Shown: positions 46,792 to 56,222, numbered from the stretch's first letter. The stretch is DNA of 64,000 nt from an uncultured Caproiciproducens sp. (GCF_963664915.1 NZ_OY761810.1:124001-188000), one strand, 5' to 3'. Notes: generated by a model not told the origin, from the sequence alone. Program-made: numbers and translations.

Positions 46792-47475
46792 TCAATCCTG
46801 CCGGTATGGCTTTCTGTATAGGTCTTCTTTTTTTAAACCGTTCTTACGCGCACTGGAAGTCCATCCCCTGTTGCCCATAAAAAAGTACAGCTTTCTTGGA
46901 AATTTCATCGAAACAACAACATTTTCTATTGGGGATAAATCTTCGCTCTGTATATCCTGTGCCGTCGCATGGAAACCCTCCGTTATGGCAGCCATCGGTT
47001 TCTTCATAAAAGGCGCGTCTTTCGCACCGAGCAGCATCCCGCCGCCACCCAATAAAACAGCGAAACGAAACGTGTTCCCTGTTTGACGGCTGAAGCTTTC
47101 AATGACACGGGCTGCTTCCGTGTTAATACCGGGTTCCGGAAAACCGCAGTTGATGACCGCATATACTTTCGCTTTAGCGGCAGAATCTTGGTGCAGCTTG
47201 TAAAATTGATCGTAGTCCTGTAAAAATCGAATCAAAATTCCGGGCAGACAAAAGAAGTAAAGGGGAAATGCAATTACCAGCGCGTCGGCCTTTAACATAG
47301 CTTCAAAATCACTTCCCGTATGTTTTTGCGTTATGCTCTTTCGGACATTTACATGCGTAATATGAAAATTATCCGCACCCATTTGTCCTTCCGCCATTGC
47401 TGTCAGCATATCCGACACGGATTTCTCATTTACTTTGGGACTTGCACTGATCAACACAACGTTTTTCGCACTCAT
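46792..47475 (-). CDS. Flavodoxin-fold NAD(P)H:FMN/quinone oxidoreductase
   Basis: The 227-residue protein starts KNVVLISASPKVNEKSVS, the FMN phosphate loop of the flavodoxin-like family, and contains AFPLYFFCLPGIL and FGFP-like FMN contacts (INCGFPEP). It is second of a two-gene operon with another flavoprotein, overlapping it by four bases, under TetR control. It probably reduces quinones or other electrophiles (inference from context). Confidence 0.85.
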   Translation of the reverse strand: MSAKNVVLISASPKVNEKSVSDMLTAMAEGQMGADNFHITHVNVRKSITQKHTGSDFEAMLKADALVIAFPLYFFCLPGILIRFLQDYDQFYKLHQDSAAKAKVYAVINCGFPEPGINTEAARVIESFSRQTGNTFRFAVLLGGGGMLLGAKDAPFMKKPMAAITEGFHATAQDIQSEDLSPIENVVVSMKFPRKLYFFMGNRGWTSSARKNGLKKEDLYRKPYRQD

Positions 47476-48032
47476 AGTTGTCCGTCCTCCCTTTTCAGAT
47501 CCATCTTTCCAAAAGCCGCGGATATCTCATGTTCTTCTCCGTGATAAACCAGTACTTCCACATTTCTCCGATGTTTCCTCGTAATATCGATAAACAGCTG
47601 CCCATCGTCCGCTGTCAGTTCATTCGCATAACCGATGATAATTTGTTTGGGGTATGTATTGTAACGGGGAGGATGCATGGTTGAACCGTCGGGCCTTGTC
47701 ACAAAGAAAGGAAGCATATTGGGCAGCCACCGGTCAATCACATTTTTTATATTTGCACTGAACTGGCCGAATACTACGGGGCTGAGATAGACAACAACAT
47801 CGCTGTTCATGACTGCACGGTTAATTTGCGAAATACTGTCATTGATAACGCATTCCCCGGGTTTTTTGACCCAACAGCCAAAACAGCCCCTGCAAAATGT
47901 TAGATCATCCCTTCCGACCTGCGTTTCCTGCACTTCAAAATCCTTTGCTTTCAAACAGGATTCAACTTCTTGATGCAGCCGCTGAAATTGATCTGTCAGA
48001 TACTCCTCATCCGAAATAATAGTTGCTTTCAC
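47472..48032 (-). CDS. Flavodoxin-family oxidoreductase with CxxC-type motif
   Basis: The 186-residue protein of the NADPH-dependent FMN reductase type has FCRGCFGCWVKKPGECV, a Cys-rich loop common in iron-sulfur flavoprotein-like enzymes, and FMN-pocket YLSPVVFGQFSANIKN. The GTG at 48032 after AAGGAGG is chosen over the longest frame, whose first 17 residues come from the operator region. It diverges from tetR. Confidence 0.85.
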   Translation of the reverse strand: MKATIISDEEYLTDQFQRLHQEVESCLKAKDFEVQETQVGRDDLTFCRGCFGCWVKKPGECVINDSISQINRAVMNSDVVVYLSPVVFGQFSANIKNVIDRWLPNMLPFFVTRPDGSTMHPPRYNTYPKQIIIGYANELTADDGQLFIDITRKHRRNVEVLVYHGEEHEISAAFGKMDLKREDGQL

Positions 48033-48048
48033 AGTGTATTTCCTCCTT

Positions 48049-48067
48049 ATGTTTACAACGTTAACAT
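48049..48067. promoter_or_regulatory. TetR operator 1
   Basis: The 19-base palindrome ATGTTTACAACGTTAACAT has arms ATGTTTAC and GTTAACAT. It lies just downstream of the flavoprotein -10 box. Confidence 0.8.
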
Positions 48068-48068
48068 G

Positions 48069-48113
48069 ATTATAGCGCAACATGTTTACTCTGTCAACAT
48101 AATGTGATATAAT
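48069..48113. promoter_or_regulatory. Divergent promoters with TetR operator 2
   Basis: The minus-strand promoter has TTGACA (48097-48092) and TATAAT (48074-48069) with 17-base spacing. The plus-strand tetR promoter has TTTACT (48085-48090) and TATAAT (48108-48113), also 17. Operator 2, ATGTTTACTCTGTCAACAT (48082-48100), overlaps both -35 boxes. The repressor can shut both directions at once. Confidence 0.85.
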
Positions 48114-48150
48114 GAAATCAAAATAAAAAATGAAAAGGAGGCTCCATCGC

Positions 48151-48774
48151 TTGCCGAAACAAAGCTATCATCACAATGATTTAAAAGCAGAACTGATTGA
48201 AAAGGGTTTGAAAATTCTTGATGAAGAAGGGTACGACGGGTTTTCTCTCCGCAAGGTGGCGAAAGCCTGTAATGTGAGCCAAACCGCACCCTACCGCCAT
48301 TTCAAAAACAAAGATGAACTGATTGTTGCCATTTCATTAAAGGCCTTACAGTCGTTTAATAGAAGTCTTGAACACGCTGTGGAGAAACACCCTGCCGACC
48401 CCAAAAGTCAGCTTCGGGAAATGGGATTTGCCTATATTCAGTTTTTTGTAGAAAACCCGGAATATATGAGACTGATTTTTTTAAGTGATACCATACAGAA
48501 AGTAAACTCTGCCGGCTTCATAGAAAACAGCGGCACAGACAATCCGTTAAAGCACTTAGGTGACGGCCACCCGTTTGCAACTTTTCAAAAAACAATTGAG
48601 CGGTATAAAACCGAATGCACCGGTGAAGCCGTGAATCAGGACGAACTGCTGCTGTACTGCTGGGGACTGGTTCACGGCATTGCTGTTTTAATCAATACCA
48701 GAGGAATTCCCAATAGGACTGATAGCCTTCAACTTGCCAAAAACATTCTTTGGAACGATAAGTTTCTGACATAA
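48151..48774 (+). CDS. TetR-family repressor
   Basis: The 207-residue protein starts at TTG 48151, nine bases after AAAGGAGG. The longer ATG frame contains that site inside itself. The N-terminal helix-turn-helix is GFSLRKVAKACNVSQTAPYRHFKNKDEL. The C-terminal ligand domain has the TetR_C_33-like WGLVHGIAVL segment. It should control itself and the divergent flavoprotein pair through the two 19-base palindromes. The inducer is probably a quinone or electrophile (inference). Confidence 0.9.
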   Translation: MPKQSYHHNDLKAELIEKGLKILDEEGYDGFSLRKVAKACNVSQTAPYRHFKNKDELIVAISLKALQSFNRSLEHAVEKHPADPKSQLREMGFAYIQFFVENPEYMRLIFLSDTIQKVNSAGFIENSGTDNPLKHLGDGHPFATFQKTIERYKTECTGEAVNQDELLLYCWGLVHGIAVLINTRGIPNRTDSLQLAKNILWNDKFLT

Positions 48775-48782
48775 ACGAACAA

Positions 48783-48815
48783 AGGACCTGCCGCATCTTT
48801 CATGCGGCAGGTCCT
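48783..48815. terminator. Terminator between tetR and ade
   Basis: A perfect 14-pair stem, AGGACCTGCCGCAT/ATGCGGCAGGTCCT, is shared by convergent genes. Confidence 0.88.
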
Positions 48816-48818
48816 CTG

Positions 48819-50615
48819 TTATTCCCCGATGAACAGCGGTGTGAACTGAAAAGTCGTGCAGTCGACAAGTCCGCGGTCAGTCAATCGGAGTTCCGGCAGA
48901 CAGGCGAGCGAAATTAAGGCCATTGTCATAAAGGGCGAAACCATGCTGCAACCGATTTTTTCCCACGCTTCACTGAGACCGCCCACTATTTTACTCATTT
49001 CTTCCACCGGTTTATCGTTCATCAGGCCCGCTATGGGAAGCTCAACCGTGCCGAGCACTTCACCGTTCTGCACAGCCGTCATACCCCCGCCGCAAGCAAT
49101 CAGCGTATTTGCGGCCAGTGCCATGTCTTCGTCGTTCGTGCCGATCACCAACAGATTGTGCGCATCATGCGCTACAGTCGACGCCATTGCGCCGCACTGG
49201 ATTCCAAAGCCTTTGACGAAGCCGAAACCGATATGTCCGGTTTCATGATGGCGCTCAAAAACAGCGGTTTTCAGGACATCCTGCTTAATGTCGGAACCGA
49301 CCAAGCCATTTTTGACCTTCAGCGTACTTTGCCGTTCAAACGAGCCGACGCGCGCGGGGATAACTTCAATGACACGGACTGTCACTTCGTCGCCCTGCGC
49401 GTGAATCGCGAAGGACTCCGGAATAATCGCTTCTTTAATATGCATGGAATTTGTCGCCCATTTCGGATAATGATAGGGCGGAAAGTCAGCCTTCATCCTG
49501 CCGTTTTCAGCGACAACAGTGCCATTAATTAATACCTTTGCAATATCAAGTTTTTCCAGACTGCGGATAAATACAATATCCGCGCATTTGCCCGGCGCAA
49601 TGGAACCAAGTTCATGATCCATCTGGAAGCACTGCGCGCAGTTGATGGTGACCATCTGAATCGCGGTCATCACGTCAATGCCCTCTTCCACCGCACGGCG
49701 GACAATATGATCGAGATGGCCCTGATTCAGCAGCGTGTGCGGATGTGTATCATCGGAGATCAATACACCAAAACGCGTATCGATCTTATTCTGCGTAATG
49801 CTTTTTGCAACCTCATGCAGATCGCGCCACGCCGAACCCTCACGGAACATCGCATACATGCCCAGGCGCATTTTTGCGAGCGCGTCCTGTGCACGCGTAG
49901 ATTCGTGGCAGCAGCGGACACCGGAAGCGATGTATGCGTTTAAGCCTTTCCCTGTCTCCGGCATGGAATAATGGCCGGTAATAATTTTATCCGCTTTCAG
50001 CGTTTCGGCAATTTCGCCGTGTGTGTGATCGTTTGAGCTGAGCACTCCCGGGAAATTCATCAGCTCGCCAAGACCCACCACACTGTCCCATTCCATTGTT
50101 TTAGCAATATCCGCGGGACCTATGAACGAGCCGGTGTCTTCAAAGCCGGGGACAGCGGGAACACAGGACGGCGTGGTCACCATCGTTTTCAGCGGAGTGC
50201 GTTTGGAATCCTCAATCATACAGGAAACACCGTCAAGTCCAAGGACATTGCAGATTTCGTGCGGGTCCATATAAATTCCCACCGTACCGTGGGGAATCAC
50301 CGCCCTCGCATATTCGCCGACACTCATCATGGAGGATTCGACATGCATATGTCCGTCCAGAAATCCCGGGGCGATATACTGGCCGCCGGCATCCAGTACG
50401 GTTGTGTTTTCTCCTATACAGTGCTTTGCATCACCGACAAGAGCAATTCTTCCGCAGGAGATTGCTACATCGATATCCGGCAGTATTTCGCCGGTACAAA
50501 CATTGATCAGTCTGGCATTTATAATCACAGTTTCTGCCGGCATTACCCCCTGTGCCACCGCAGCAAGGGTTTTACTGGATTCCCACAGCGGAGCAGTACA
50601 AAACTTATTAATCAT
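48819..50615 (-). CDS. ade: Adenine deaminase
   Basis: The 598-residue enzyme converts adenine to hypoxanthine and ammonia for purine salvage. It shows the amidohydrolase metal motif DGHMHVESS, the DPHEICNVLG segment, ISDDTHPHT and the C-terminal HD-type LPIAGLMND and long ade-specific domain. The ATG follows TAGGAGG. No purine riboswitch is visible; a plain promoter lies upstream. Confidence 0.94.
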   Translation of the reverse strand: MINKFCTAPLWESSKTLAAVAQGVMPAETVIINARLINVCTGEILPDIDVAISCGRIALVGDAKHCIGENTTVLDAGGQYIAPGFLDGHMHVESSMMSVGEYARAVIPHGTVGIYMDPHEICNVLGLDGVSCMIEDSKRTPLKTMVTTPSCVPAVPGFEDTGSFIGPADIAKTMEWDSVVGLGELMNFPGVLSSNDHTHGEIAETLKADKIITGHYSMPETGKGLNAYIASGVRCCHESTRAQDALAKMRLGMYAMFREGSAWRDLHEVAKSITQNKIDTRFGVLISDDTHPHTLLNQGHLDHIVRRAVEEGIDVMTAIQMVTINCAQCFQMDHELGSIAPGKCADIVFIRSLEKLDIAKVLINGTVVAENGRMKADFPPYHYPKWATNSMHIKEAIIPESFAIHAQGDEVTVRVIEVIPARVGSFERQSTLKVKNGLVGSDIKQDVLKTAVFERHHETGHIGFGFVKGFGIQCGAMASTVAHDAHNLLVIGTNDEDMALAANTLIACGGGMTAVQNGEVLGTVELPIAGLMNDKPVEEMSKIVGGLSEAWEKIGCSMVSPFMTMALISLACLPELRLTDRGLVDCTTFQFTPLFIGE

Positions 50616-50644
50616 AATAAACCTCCTATTATTGTTTCTATTAT

Positions 50645-50673
50645 ATACTAATCAGCATCAAAATTCCTGTCAA
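50645..50673 (-). promoter_or_regulatory. Promoter of ade
   Basis: On the minus strand TTGACA and TAGTAT are separated by 17 bases. The leader would be only about 20 bases, too short for a riboswitch. Confidence 0.65.
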
Positions 50674-50713
50674 AGCTGCAAAATATTTTACAATCACAAA
50701 TTACAGCGAAAGC

Positions 50714-50762
50714 AAAAACTGATCCTCCAACAGCCGATCAGGCCGCCGGAACATCAGTTTTT
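50714..50762 (-). terminator. Terminator of the pyrophosphatase gene
   Basis: ACTGAT/ATCAGT arms with an inner TCC/GGA pair are followed by TTTTTGC on the minus strand. Confidence 0.7.
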
Positions 50763-50801
50763 TGAGATCAAAACCGTATGATACAAATCAACCAATCACA
50801 G

Positions 50802-51341
50802 TTAAGAATCAAGATTTCCAAAATTCTTTAAATATTCATTGATGCTTTTCCTGACAATTCGTTTCGCTTCCTCAGCATTCCTGATATAATCAACGGCTGT
50901 GGCTTTTCCTTCGAGTTCCTTGTAAATCGTGAAAAAGTGTGTCATTTCATCAAAAATATGCCCGGGCAATTCGTTAATATCCTGATATTCATTGAATGTT
51001 GGATCGCCAAAAGCGATGGCAATGATCTTGTCGTCAATAAAACCGCCGTCTTCCATGGAAATTACGCCAATTGGATAGCAGCGCACAAGGGACAGCGGCT
51101 GTATGTCTTCGGAACAGAGCACAAGTACATCCAGCGGATCACGGTCCGCTGCGTAAGTACGCGGAATAAAACCGTAGTTTGCCGGATAATGTGCGGAAGT
51201 ATACAGGATACGATCCATAGACAGCAAGCCGGTTTCCTTATCCAGCTCATACTTTGTCTTACAGCCCTTAGGAATTTCGATCACTGCGAAAAAATCATCC
51301 TCGTGGATTCTTTCCTGAGAAATATCGTGCCAAATATTCAA
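50802..51341 (-). CDS. ppa: Inorganic pyrophosphatase (family I)
   Basis: The 179-residue soluble enzyme hydrolyses pyrophosphate. It has the family I signature DRDPLDVLVL with metal Asp residues, the EIPKGCKTKYELDK start and YPANYGFIPRTYA. The TTG at 51341, seven bases after CAGGAGG, is taken; the longer ATG frame crosses a leader hairpin. It is monocistronic behind its own promoter. Confidence 0.92.
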   Translation of the reverse strand: MNIWHDISQERIHEDDFFAVIEIPKGCKTKYELDKETGLLSMDRILYTSAHYPANYGFIPRTYAADRDPLDVLVLCSEDIQPLSLVRCYPIGVISMEDGGFIDDKIIAIAFGDPTFNEYQDINELPGHIFDEMTHFFTIYKELEGKATAVDYIRNAEEAKRIVRKSINEYLKNFGNLDS

Positions 51342-51385
51342 AAGAGTACCTCCTGTTAAAATATATTTTGATTTTGCGAATAGAA

Positions 51386-51506
51386 AAGCTGACAACCCGC
51401 TGTGCATTTCACAGAAGTCATCAGCTTAAAAAGCAATTTTAGCATTCGCTATGGGAGAACTTCATTCCCATTTTATATTATAACACGATATGTAATATTC
51501 TGTCAA
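51386..51506 (-). promoter_or_regulatory. Promoter and leader hairpin of the pyrophosphatase gene
   Basis: The promoter is TTGACA (51506-51501) and TATAAT (51482-51477) with 18-base spacing. In the leader, a hairpin at 51427-51386 (AAGCTGA/TCAGCTT outside, CTGTG/CACAG inside) is followed by TTTTCTATT on the minus strand, like a leaky terminator or attenuator. No known riboswitch class is recognised. Confidence 0.6.
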
Positions 51507-51525
51507 TAAAACAGAGAGGCTGAAT

Positions 51526-51630
51526 TTATTCCTGCAAAAGCCACCTGAGGCAGTTCAAGATTCCGCATTTTGAAGGGCAAATATTGATTATTCCGTGATA
51601 GATATCAATTAATTCAATATCGTAATTCAT
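51526..51630 (-). CDS. Possible 34-residue Cys-containing peptide
   Basis: An ATG ten bases after CAGGAGC opens 34 codons (MNYDIELIDIYHGI, then CPSKCGILNCLRW). Three Cys lie in nine residues. It sits between the ATPase terminator-like hairpin and the pyrophosphatase promoter, on the same strand. No separate promoter is clear, so it may be chance. No homologue is recognised. Confidence 0.3.
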   Translation of the reverse strand: MNYDIELIDIYHGIINICPSKCGILNCLRWLLQE

Positions 51631-51662
51631 ACTTTCTGTGCTCCTGCTTACGTGAAGAAAGA

Positions 51663-51684
51663 CAGGAATTCATTAAGAATTCCT
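51663..51684. terminator. Hairpin downstream of the P-type ATPase gene
   Basis: CAGGAATTC/GAATTCCTG form a perfect stem; TCTTTCTTC follows on the minus strand. It is the likely end of the ATPase transcript. The 51685-51950 stretch shows no gene. Confidence 0.6.
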
Positions 51685-51950
51685 GCCTCTCCAAGCTCGT
51701 ATTTAATTATAGTGATATGAGAAAATTATCAGTTTAGCTAAACTGTCTTCCGGTTTTCATAAAGGCATTACTGCACGAATCATTATGGGTTCCCAGACGG
51801 ATCTGTTCAACTTAACCATCTCCCAATCTTCATGATTAAATCTTTGCTTTCCAATGTGATTCCGGGTACTGATTCACCAGAAATCATTCACTGTACCCAG
51901 TCATTATTATGTGCGACCGATAAATTTTTATTCTGCCGATCTTAAAAAAT

Positions 51951-54602
51951 TTAATCTTCATAGGCGATCGGTTTTGAAGATTTTCTTTGGAACAGCTTAA
52001 CGATTTCAACAATTGGAATAACGGAAAACGCAAGCAACAGAGCAACCGAATACTCAAACAGCGAAATATCCTCAAAAGCGAAGGCGAAGGCCAGAGTCGG
52101 AATATAGATGACGGCCGTTGTCAGGATCAGAGAAACCAGCATCGCCGCGATCAGATATCCGTTCTGATGTTTCATGGTAAAAATAGAATTCCGCTGGGAA
52201 CGCATATTAAAGGAGTGAAAAATCTCAGCCATCGACATGGTCAAAAACGCCATGGTCATTCCATCCGAGCTGTTGGTAATCTCCCAGACGCCGGATTCCA
52301 TAAAGTGGCCGATAAAATAAGCAGACAGGGTTACGAGGGTAACCAGAATTCCCTGATAGGCCACATCCGTACCCAGTCCGCCCGCAAAAATGCCGTCACG
52401 GGAATTTCGCGGTCTGCGCTGCATCAAATCTTTTTCGCCTTTTTCCATTCCGAGCGCAAGGGCCGGAAAACAGTCGGTGATCAAATTGATCCACAATAGA
52501 TGAACCGGCTTTAAAATGACAAATCCCAAAAGAGTTGCGGCAAAGATAGACAGAACTTCACTCAAATTGGAGGCAAGCAGAAACTGAATCGCTTTTCGGA
52601 TATTGTCGTAAATTTTTCTGCCCTCTTCCACTGCGGAAACGATGGTTGCAAAGTTATCATCCGCAAGTACCATGTCGGCAACATTTTTGGTGACATCCGT
52701 TCCCGTAATGCCCATGCCGATTCCAATATCGGCACTTTTTATGGATGGAGCGTCGTTCACGCCGTCTCCGGTCATAGCGGTAATCATCCCGTTTGTTTTC
52801 CAAGCATTTACAATGCGAACTTTATGTTCCGGCTGCACTCTGGCATAGACGGAATAAAGCCCGATTGTATCCTTCAATTCTTCGTCGCTGATTTCATCCA
52901 GCCGTGCGCCGGTGATTGCCTGTGATTCATCCGTAATAATTCCTAGCTGCATGGCAATGGCCACCGCAGTATCCCGATGATCTCCCGTAATCATAATCGC
53001 GCGTATTCCCGCCGCCTTGCATTCTTTAATAGCGTCAACGACCTCGGGACGAATCGGGTCAATCATCCCGGTCAGGCCGATCAGGGTCAATTCGTTTTCC
53101 AGTTCGGCCGGTTCAAACGAGCCGGGCACGCGGTCATATTTTTTAAAGGCCGCACAAAGTACGCGCAGGGCCTTGCCTGCCATCCGTTTATTTTCCGCAC
53201 GAAGTTCTGCGTGCAAGGAATCCGTCAATGGCACAATTTTTCCGTTTTTCAGAGTATGCGTGCATTTTTTAATGACTTCATCCGGTGCGCCCTTGGTATA
53301 CTGAATATAGCTGCCGTCCGCGCAGGAATGGACGGTAGACATCATTTTACGCATGGAGTCGAACGGCGCTTCACCGATTCTTGGATTCACTTTTTTCAAG
53401 TCGTTTTTATCGAGCTTCAGGCTTGCGGCATAGCTGACGAGGGCGGCCTCTGTCGGCTCGCCGGTCACTTCACCGTCTTTTCCCAGTTCGGCGTCACTGC
53501 ACAGCGCCATCGCGGTTGCTAAAAGCGGTTCATCTTCGGCATAATGTTCGACCACGGTCATTTTGTTCTGCGTCAGCGTTCCGGTTTTATCGGAACAGAT
53601 GATTTGCGCACAGCCAAGAGTCTCAACCGCAGTCAGCTTGCGAATGACCGCGTTGCGCTTCGACATGTTGGTGACGCCGATAGAAAGTACAATTGTAACG
53701 ACCGTGGCTAGGCCTTCGGGAATTGCAGCCACAGCAAGACTGACCGCAACCATGAATGTGTTCAATATGACCTGCCCGCTGAAATCGCCCGACTTAATCA
53801 GACTGAAAGCAAAGATAAATACGCAAATGCCAATGACCAGATTGCTCAAAATTTTGCTCAGCTGGTTTAATTTTATTTGCAGCGGAGTAACATTGTCCTT
53901 CGCTTTTGCGAGCGCGTCGGCAATTTTTCCCATTTCCGTGTCCATGCCCGTTGCCACAACCACCGCTTTTCCACGGCCGTAAACAACGGTACTGCCCATG
54001 TACGCCATGTTTTTGCGGTCGCCGAGGGACACTTCTTTTTCTTTATGCAGCGTAAGAGTATGAATGATTTTATTGACAGGAACCGATTCCCCCGTCAGCG
54101 CCGCTTCTTCTATTTTCACACTCGCGCTTTCAATCATACGGCAGTCGGCAGGAACAGAGTCGCCCGCTTCCAGCAAAACGACATCGCCCACCACCAACTC
54201 TTCACTTTTCATGATCATGATACCGCCGTCGCGCAGAACCTTTGATGTTGCCGCGGACATTTGCTGAAGCGCTTCAATCGCTTGTTCCGCTTTGCTTTCC
54301 TGATAAACACCAAGCACCGCATTAATCGTAACAACAATCATAATGATGAATACATCCGCATAGGATTCATGTGCATAAGATGCAGTGATCCCTGAAATCA
54401 CTGCGGCAACAATCAGAATGATGGTCATCGGATCACCAAGCTGCTGTACAAACCGTTTGAGAAGGGAATCCTTTTTGCCTTCGGCGAGTTTATTTTTTCC
54501 GTTGCGCTGTAAGCGGGAATCCACTTCGGCCTGTGTCAAGCCCTGCTGACTGCTTTCCACCTGCTGAAAAACCTGATCTAAATCTGCTAAATAATACTTC
54601 AT
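51951..54602 (-). CDS. P2-type cation-transporting ATPase, likely Mn2+/Ca2+ exporter
   Basis: The 883-residue membrane pump has an N-terminal cation-ATPase domain, TGES actuator loop, phospho-Asp motif CSDKTGTLTQNKM near residue 340, KGAPDE nucleotide domain, TGDGVNDAP hinge and about ten membrane segments. Ion-site residues fit Ca2+/Mn2+ pumps: PEGL in M4, NLSE in M5 and NLITD in M6. The yybP-ykoY riboswitch directly upstream responds to Mn2+, so manganese export is the best call. The usual annotation would be calcium ATPase. Confidence 0.92.
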   Translation of the reverse strand: MKYYLADLDQVFQQVESSQQGLTQAEVDSRLQRNGKNKLAEGKKDSLLKRFVQQLGDPMTIILIVAAVISGITASYAHESYADVFIIMIVVTINAVLGVYQESKAEQAIEALQQMSAATSKVLRDGGIMIMKSEELVVGDVVLLEAGDSVPADCRMIESASVKIEEAALTGESVPVNKIIHTLTLHKEKEVSLGDRKNMAYMGSTVVYGRGKAVVVATGMDTEMGKIADALAKAKDNVTPLQIKLNQLSKILSNLVIGICVFIFAFSLIKSGDFSGQVILNTFMVAVSLAVAAIPEGLATVVTIVLSIGVTNMSKRNAVIRKLTAVETLGCAQIICSDKTGTLTQNKMTVVEHYAEDEPLLATAMALCSDAELGKDGEVTGEPTEAALVSYAASLKLDKNDLKKVNPRIGEAPFDSMRKMMSTVHSCADGSYIQYTKGAPDEVIKKCTHTLKNGKIVPLTDSLHAELRAENKRMAGKALRVLCAAFKKYDRVPGSFEPAELENELTLIGLTGMIDPIRPEVVDAIKECKAAGIRAIMITGDHRDTAVAIAMQLGIITDESQAITGARLDEISDEELKDTIGLYSVYARVQPEHKVRIVNAWKTNGMITAMTGDGVNDAPSIKSADIGIGMGITGTDVTKNVADMVLADDNFATIVSAVEEGRKIYDNIRKAIQFLLASNLSEVLSIFAATLLGFVILKPVHLLWINLITDCFPALALGMEKGEKDLMQRRPRNSRDGIFAGGLGTDVAYQGILVTLVTLSAYFIGHFMESGVWEITNSSDGMTMAFLTMSMAEIFHSFNMRSQRNSIFTMKHQNGYLIAAMLVSLILTTAVIYIPTLAFAFAFEDISLFEYSVALLLAFSVIPIVEIVKLFQRKSSKPIAYED

Positions 54603-54654
54603 TACGTAACTTTTCTTCCTCTCATTCGTTTGCTAATGATTATAATATGTATAA

Positions 54655-54790
54655 TAAAAAAACTCATGCACAGCTTTAAAAAAAGCTACACATGAGTCTT
54701 GTTCTTTAAGGCAAGCCAGACCGAAAACGGCCATGCTGTTGACTTGACACGTACGGTAAACCGCACGCAAACTACTCCCTCAAGAGATGT
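54655..54790 (-). ncRNA. yybP-ykoY (manganese) riboswitch
   Basis: The minus strand reads CTCTTGAGGGAGTAG at the 5' end, then a GTGCGG/CCGTAC hairpin, GTCAAGTCAACAG, GGCC with GGTCTGGC, and closes with ACAAGACT. These are the class's conserved pieces in order. A 16-pair terminator (54697-54662, ACTCATGTGTAGCTTT arm) with seven T residues follows. Mn2+ binding should prevent the terminator and switch on the ATPase. Confidence 0.92.
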
Positions 54791-54980
54791 TTCTATGTTT
54801 AGATATCATATCACCGAAAGGCACCGTTGTCAACAGAATTTTCGCAAGCTCTGAATCGGTATTGCGGTTTTGCTGTATTTATTTTATCCGCTGTTTATTT
54901 CGGAAACCACTGAATAAATTCAGCTGGTATTTTACCGTTCGTTTTTTCGTTTGGCGGAATCTTCGGCGATCTGTGCCCTT

Positions 54981-56048
54981 TTATTTAAACGGTAAATCCT
55001 CAGCAGATAATAATGGATGAGTTTGGATGTTCTGTTTGATTTTAATTACGTTGTTTGTATAAACGAATCCATTTTCGGGGACGACACCCTCTATAAAATA
55101 GTTAAACATTAATTTGATTGCTTGATATCCCTGCTCAAAAGGTTCCTGACAAATTGTTGCGTCAATAGTTCCATTTAAAACAGCCTTCCGTATTACCGGA
55201 ATATCATCGAAAGAAACAATATGCAGCTTTTTTGAAAGCTGAAGTTCCTCTACTGCCCTGCAAACTCCCGCCACACCGCCGGCTGTGATGTAAATGCTGT
55301 TGATGCTGTGGTACTGATTTAATGATTCCTTTGTCAGCAGGTATGCCGTTTCATCATCGTCTTGACTTTCCACTACGTCGACAATGGAAATTTCATATTT
55401 ATTATCTTTGACTTCTTTACAAAAACCCTGAATGCGTTTGTTATGGCCCTGCATTTTTACCGAACCGGTTACAATCAGTATCTTCCCTTTTTCTTTCAGC
55501 ATAAGGGAAAGTATGCCGGCTGCGGTTTTACCGCCTTTTATGTAATTGCTCCCTACATAAAATAATCGTGAGGTTCCCCGGACGTCGGAATTAATTGTTG
55601 CAATCGGAAGACCTGAACGGATTAACTCGTTAATTTTATCAATAATCAGCGGTACATCCACAGTTGTCAGGCAGAGAGCATCTGCCCCGTTGTCTACCAA
55701 ACTTTGGATTGCATCAAGATGCACATTCACATCATATCCTTTTTGCTGGACCAAATCGAGAGAAAACCCATAGTCGGATAATTCTCTCTCGGCAGCCCGC
55801 AGCCCGAGCATGACATCATTAAAAAAGGGATTATCTACACTCGGCAGCAAACATCCAATTTTAATCGGCTTTTTCCGTGCCGCCAAAGCTTTGCCTGCAC
55901 GGTTAGGTTTATATCCCAGATCCAAAGCGATTTTTCTGATACGTAATTCCACTTCGTGGTTTACGCTGCCACGGTTGTTTAATACCCTATCCACCGTTCC
56001 CCTGGAAACATTTGCCATTTTAGCAATGTCTTTTATTGTAGCCGACAT
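54981..56048 (-). CDS. LacI-family regulator, probably of the GH9 gene
   Basis: The 355-residue protein has the LacI helix-turn-helix TIKDIAKMANVSRGTVDRVLN and hinge AGKALAARKK. The RbsB-like ligand domain has NPFFNDVMLGLRAAE, which fits sugar binding. It diverges from the GH9 gene across a 950-base gap. Its own promoter is followed by TGTGCTCGGGCACG, suggesting autorepression. Confidence 0.9.
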   Translation of the reverse strand: MSATIKDIAKMANVSRGTVDRVLNNRGSVNHEVELRIRKIALDLGYKPNRAGKALAARKKPIKIGCLLPSVDNPFFNDVMLGLRAAERELSDYGFSLDLVQQKGYDVNVHLDAIQSLVDNGADALCLTTVDVPLIIDKINELIRSGLPIATINSDVRGTSRLFYVGSNYIKGGKTAAGILSLMLKEKGKILIVTGSVKMQGHNKRIQGFCKEVKDNKYEISIVDVVESQDDDETAYLLTKESLNQYHSINSIYITAGGVAGVCRAVEELQLSKKLHIVSFDDIPVIRKAVLNGTIDATICQEPFEQGYQAIKLMFNYFIEGVVPENGFVYTNNVIKIKQNIQTHPLLSAEDLPFK

Positions 56049-56222
56049 ATGTACCTCCTAAATATGCCCCGTCACAAAACACTTCACATATCGAACAATC
56101 TTTGAACCAAAAAGGCTTGCCAAAAATATGCGAACATTTGCTGAACAGACATTATGCCTGACGCAGTCTTGGCCATAACGAATAAAAATATTATGTTTTC
56201 ATTTTTTATTTTATTTATATAT

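Noticed and set aside
50616-50801. Purine riboswitch looked for before adenine deaminase
   Set aside because: The promoter leaves only about 20 bases of leader and no aptamer core is present.
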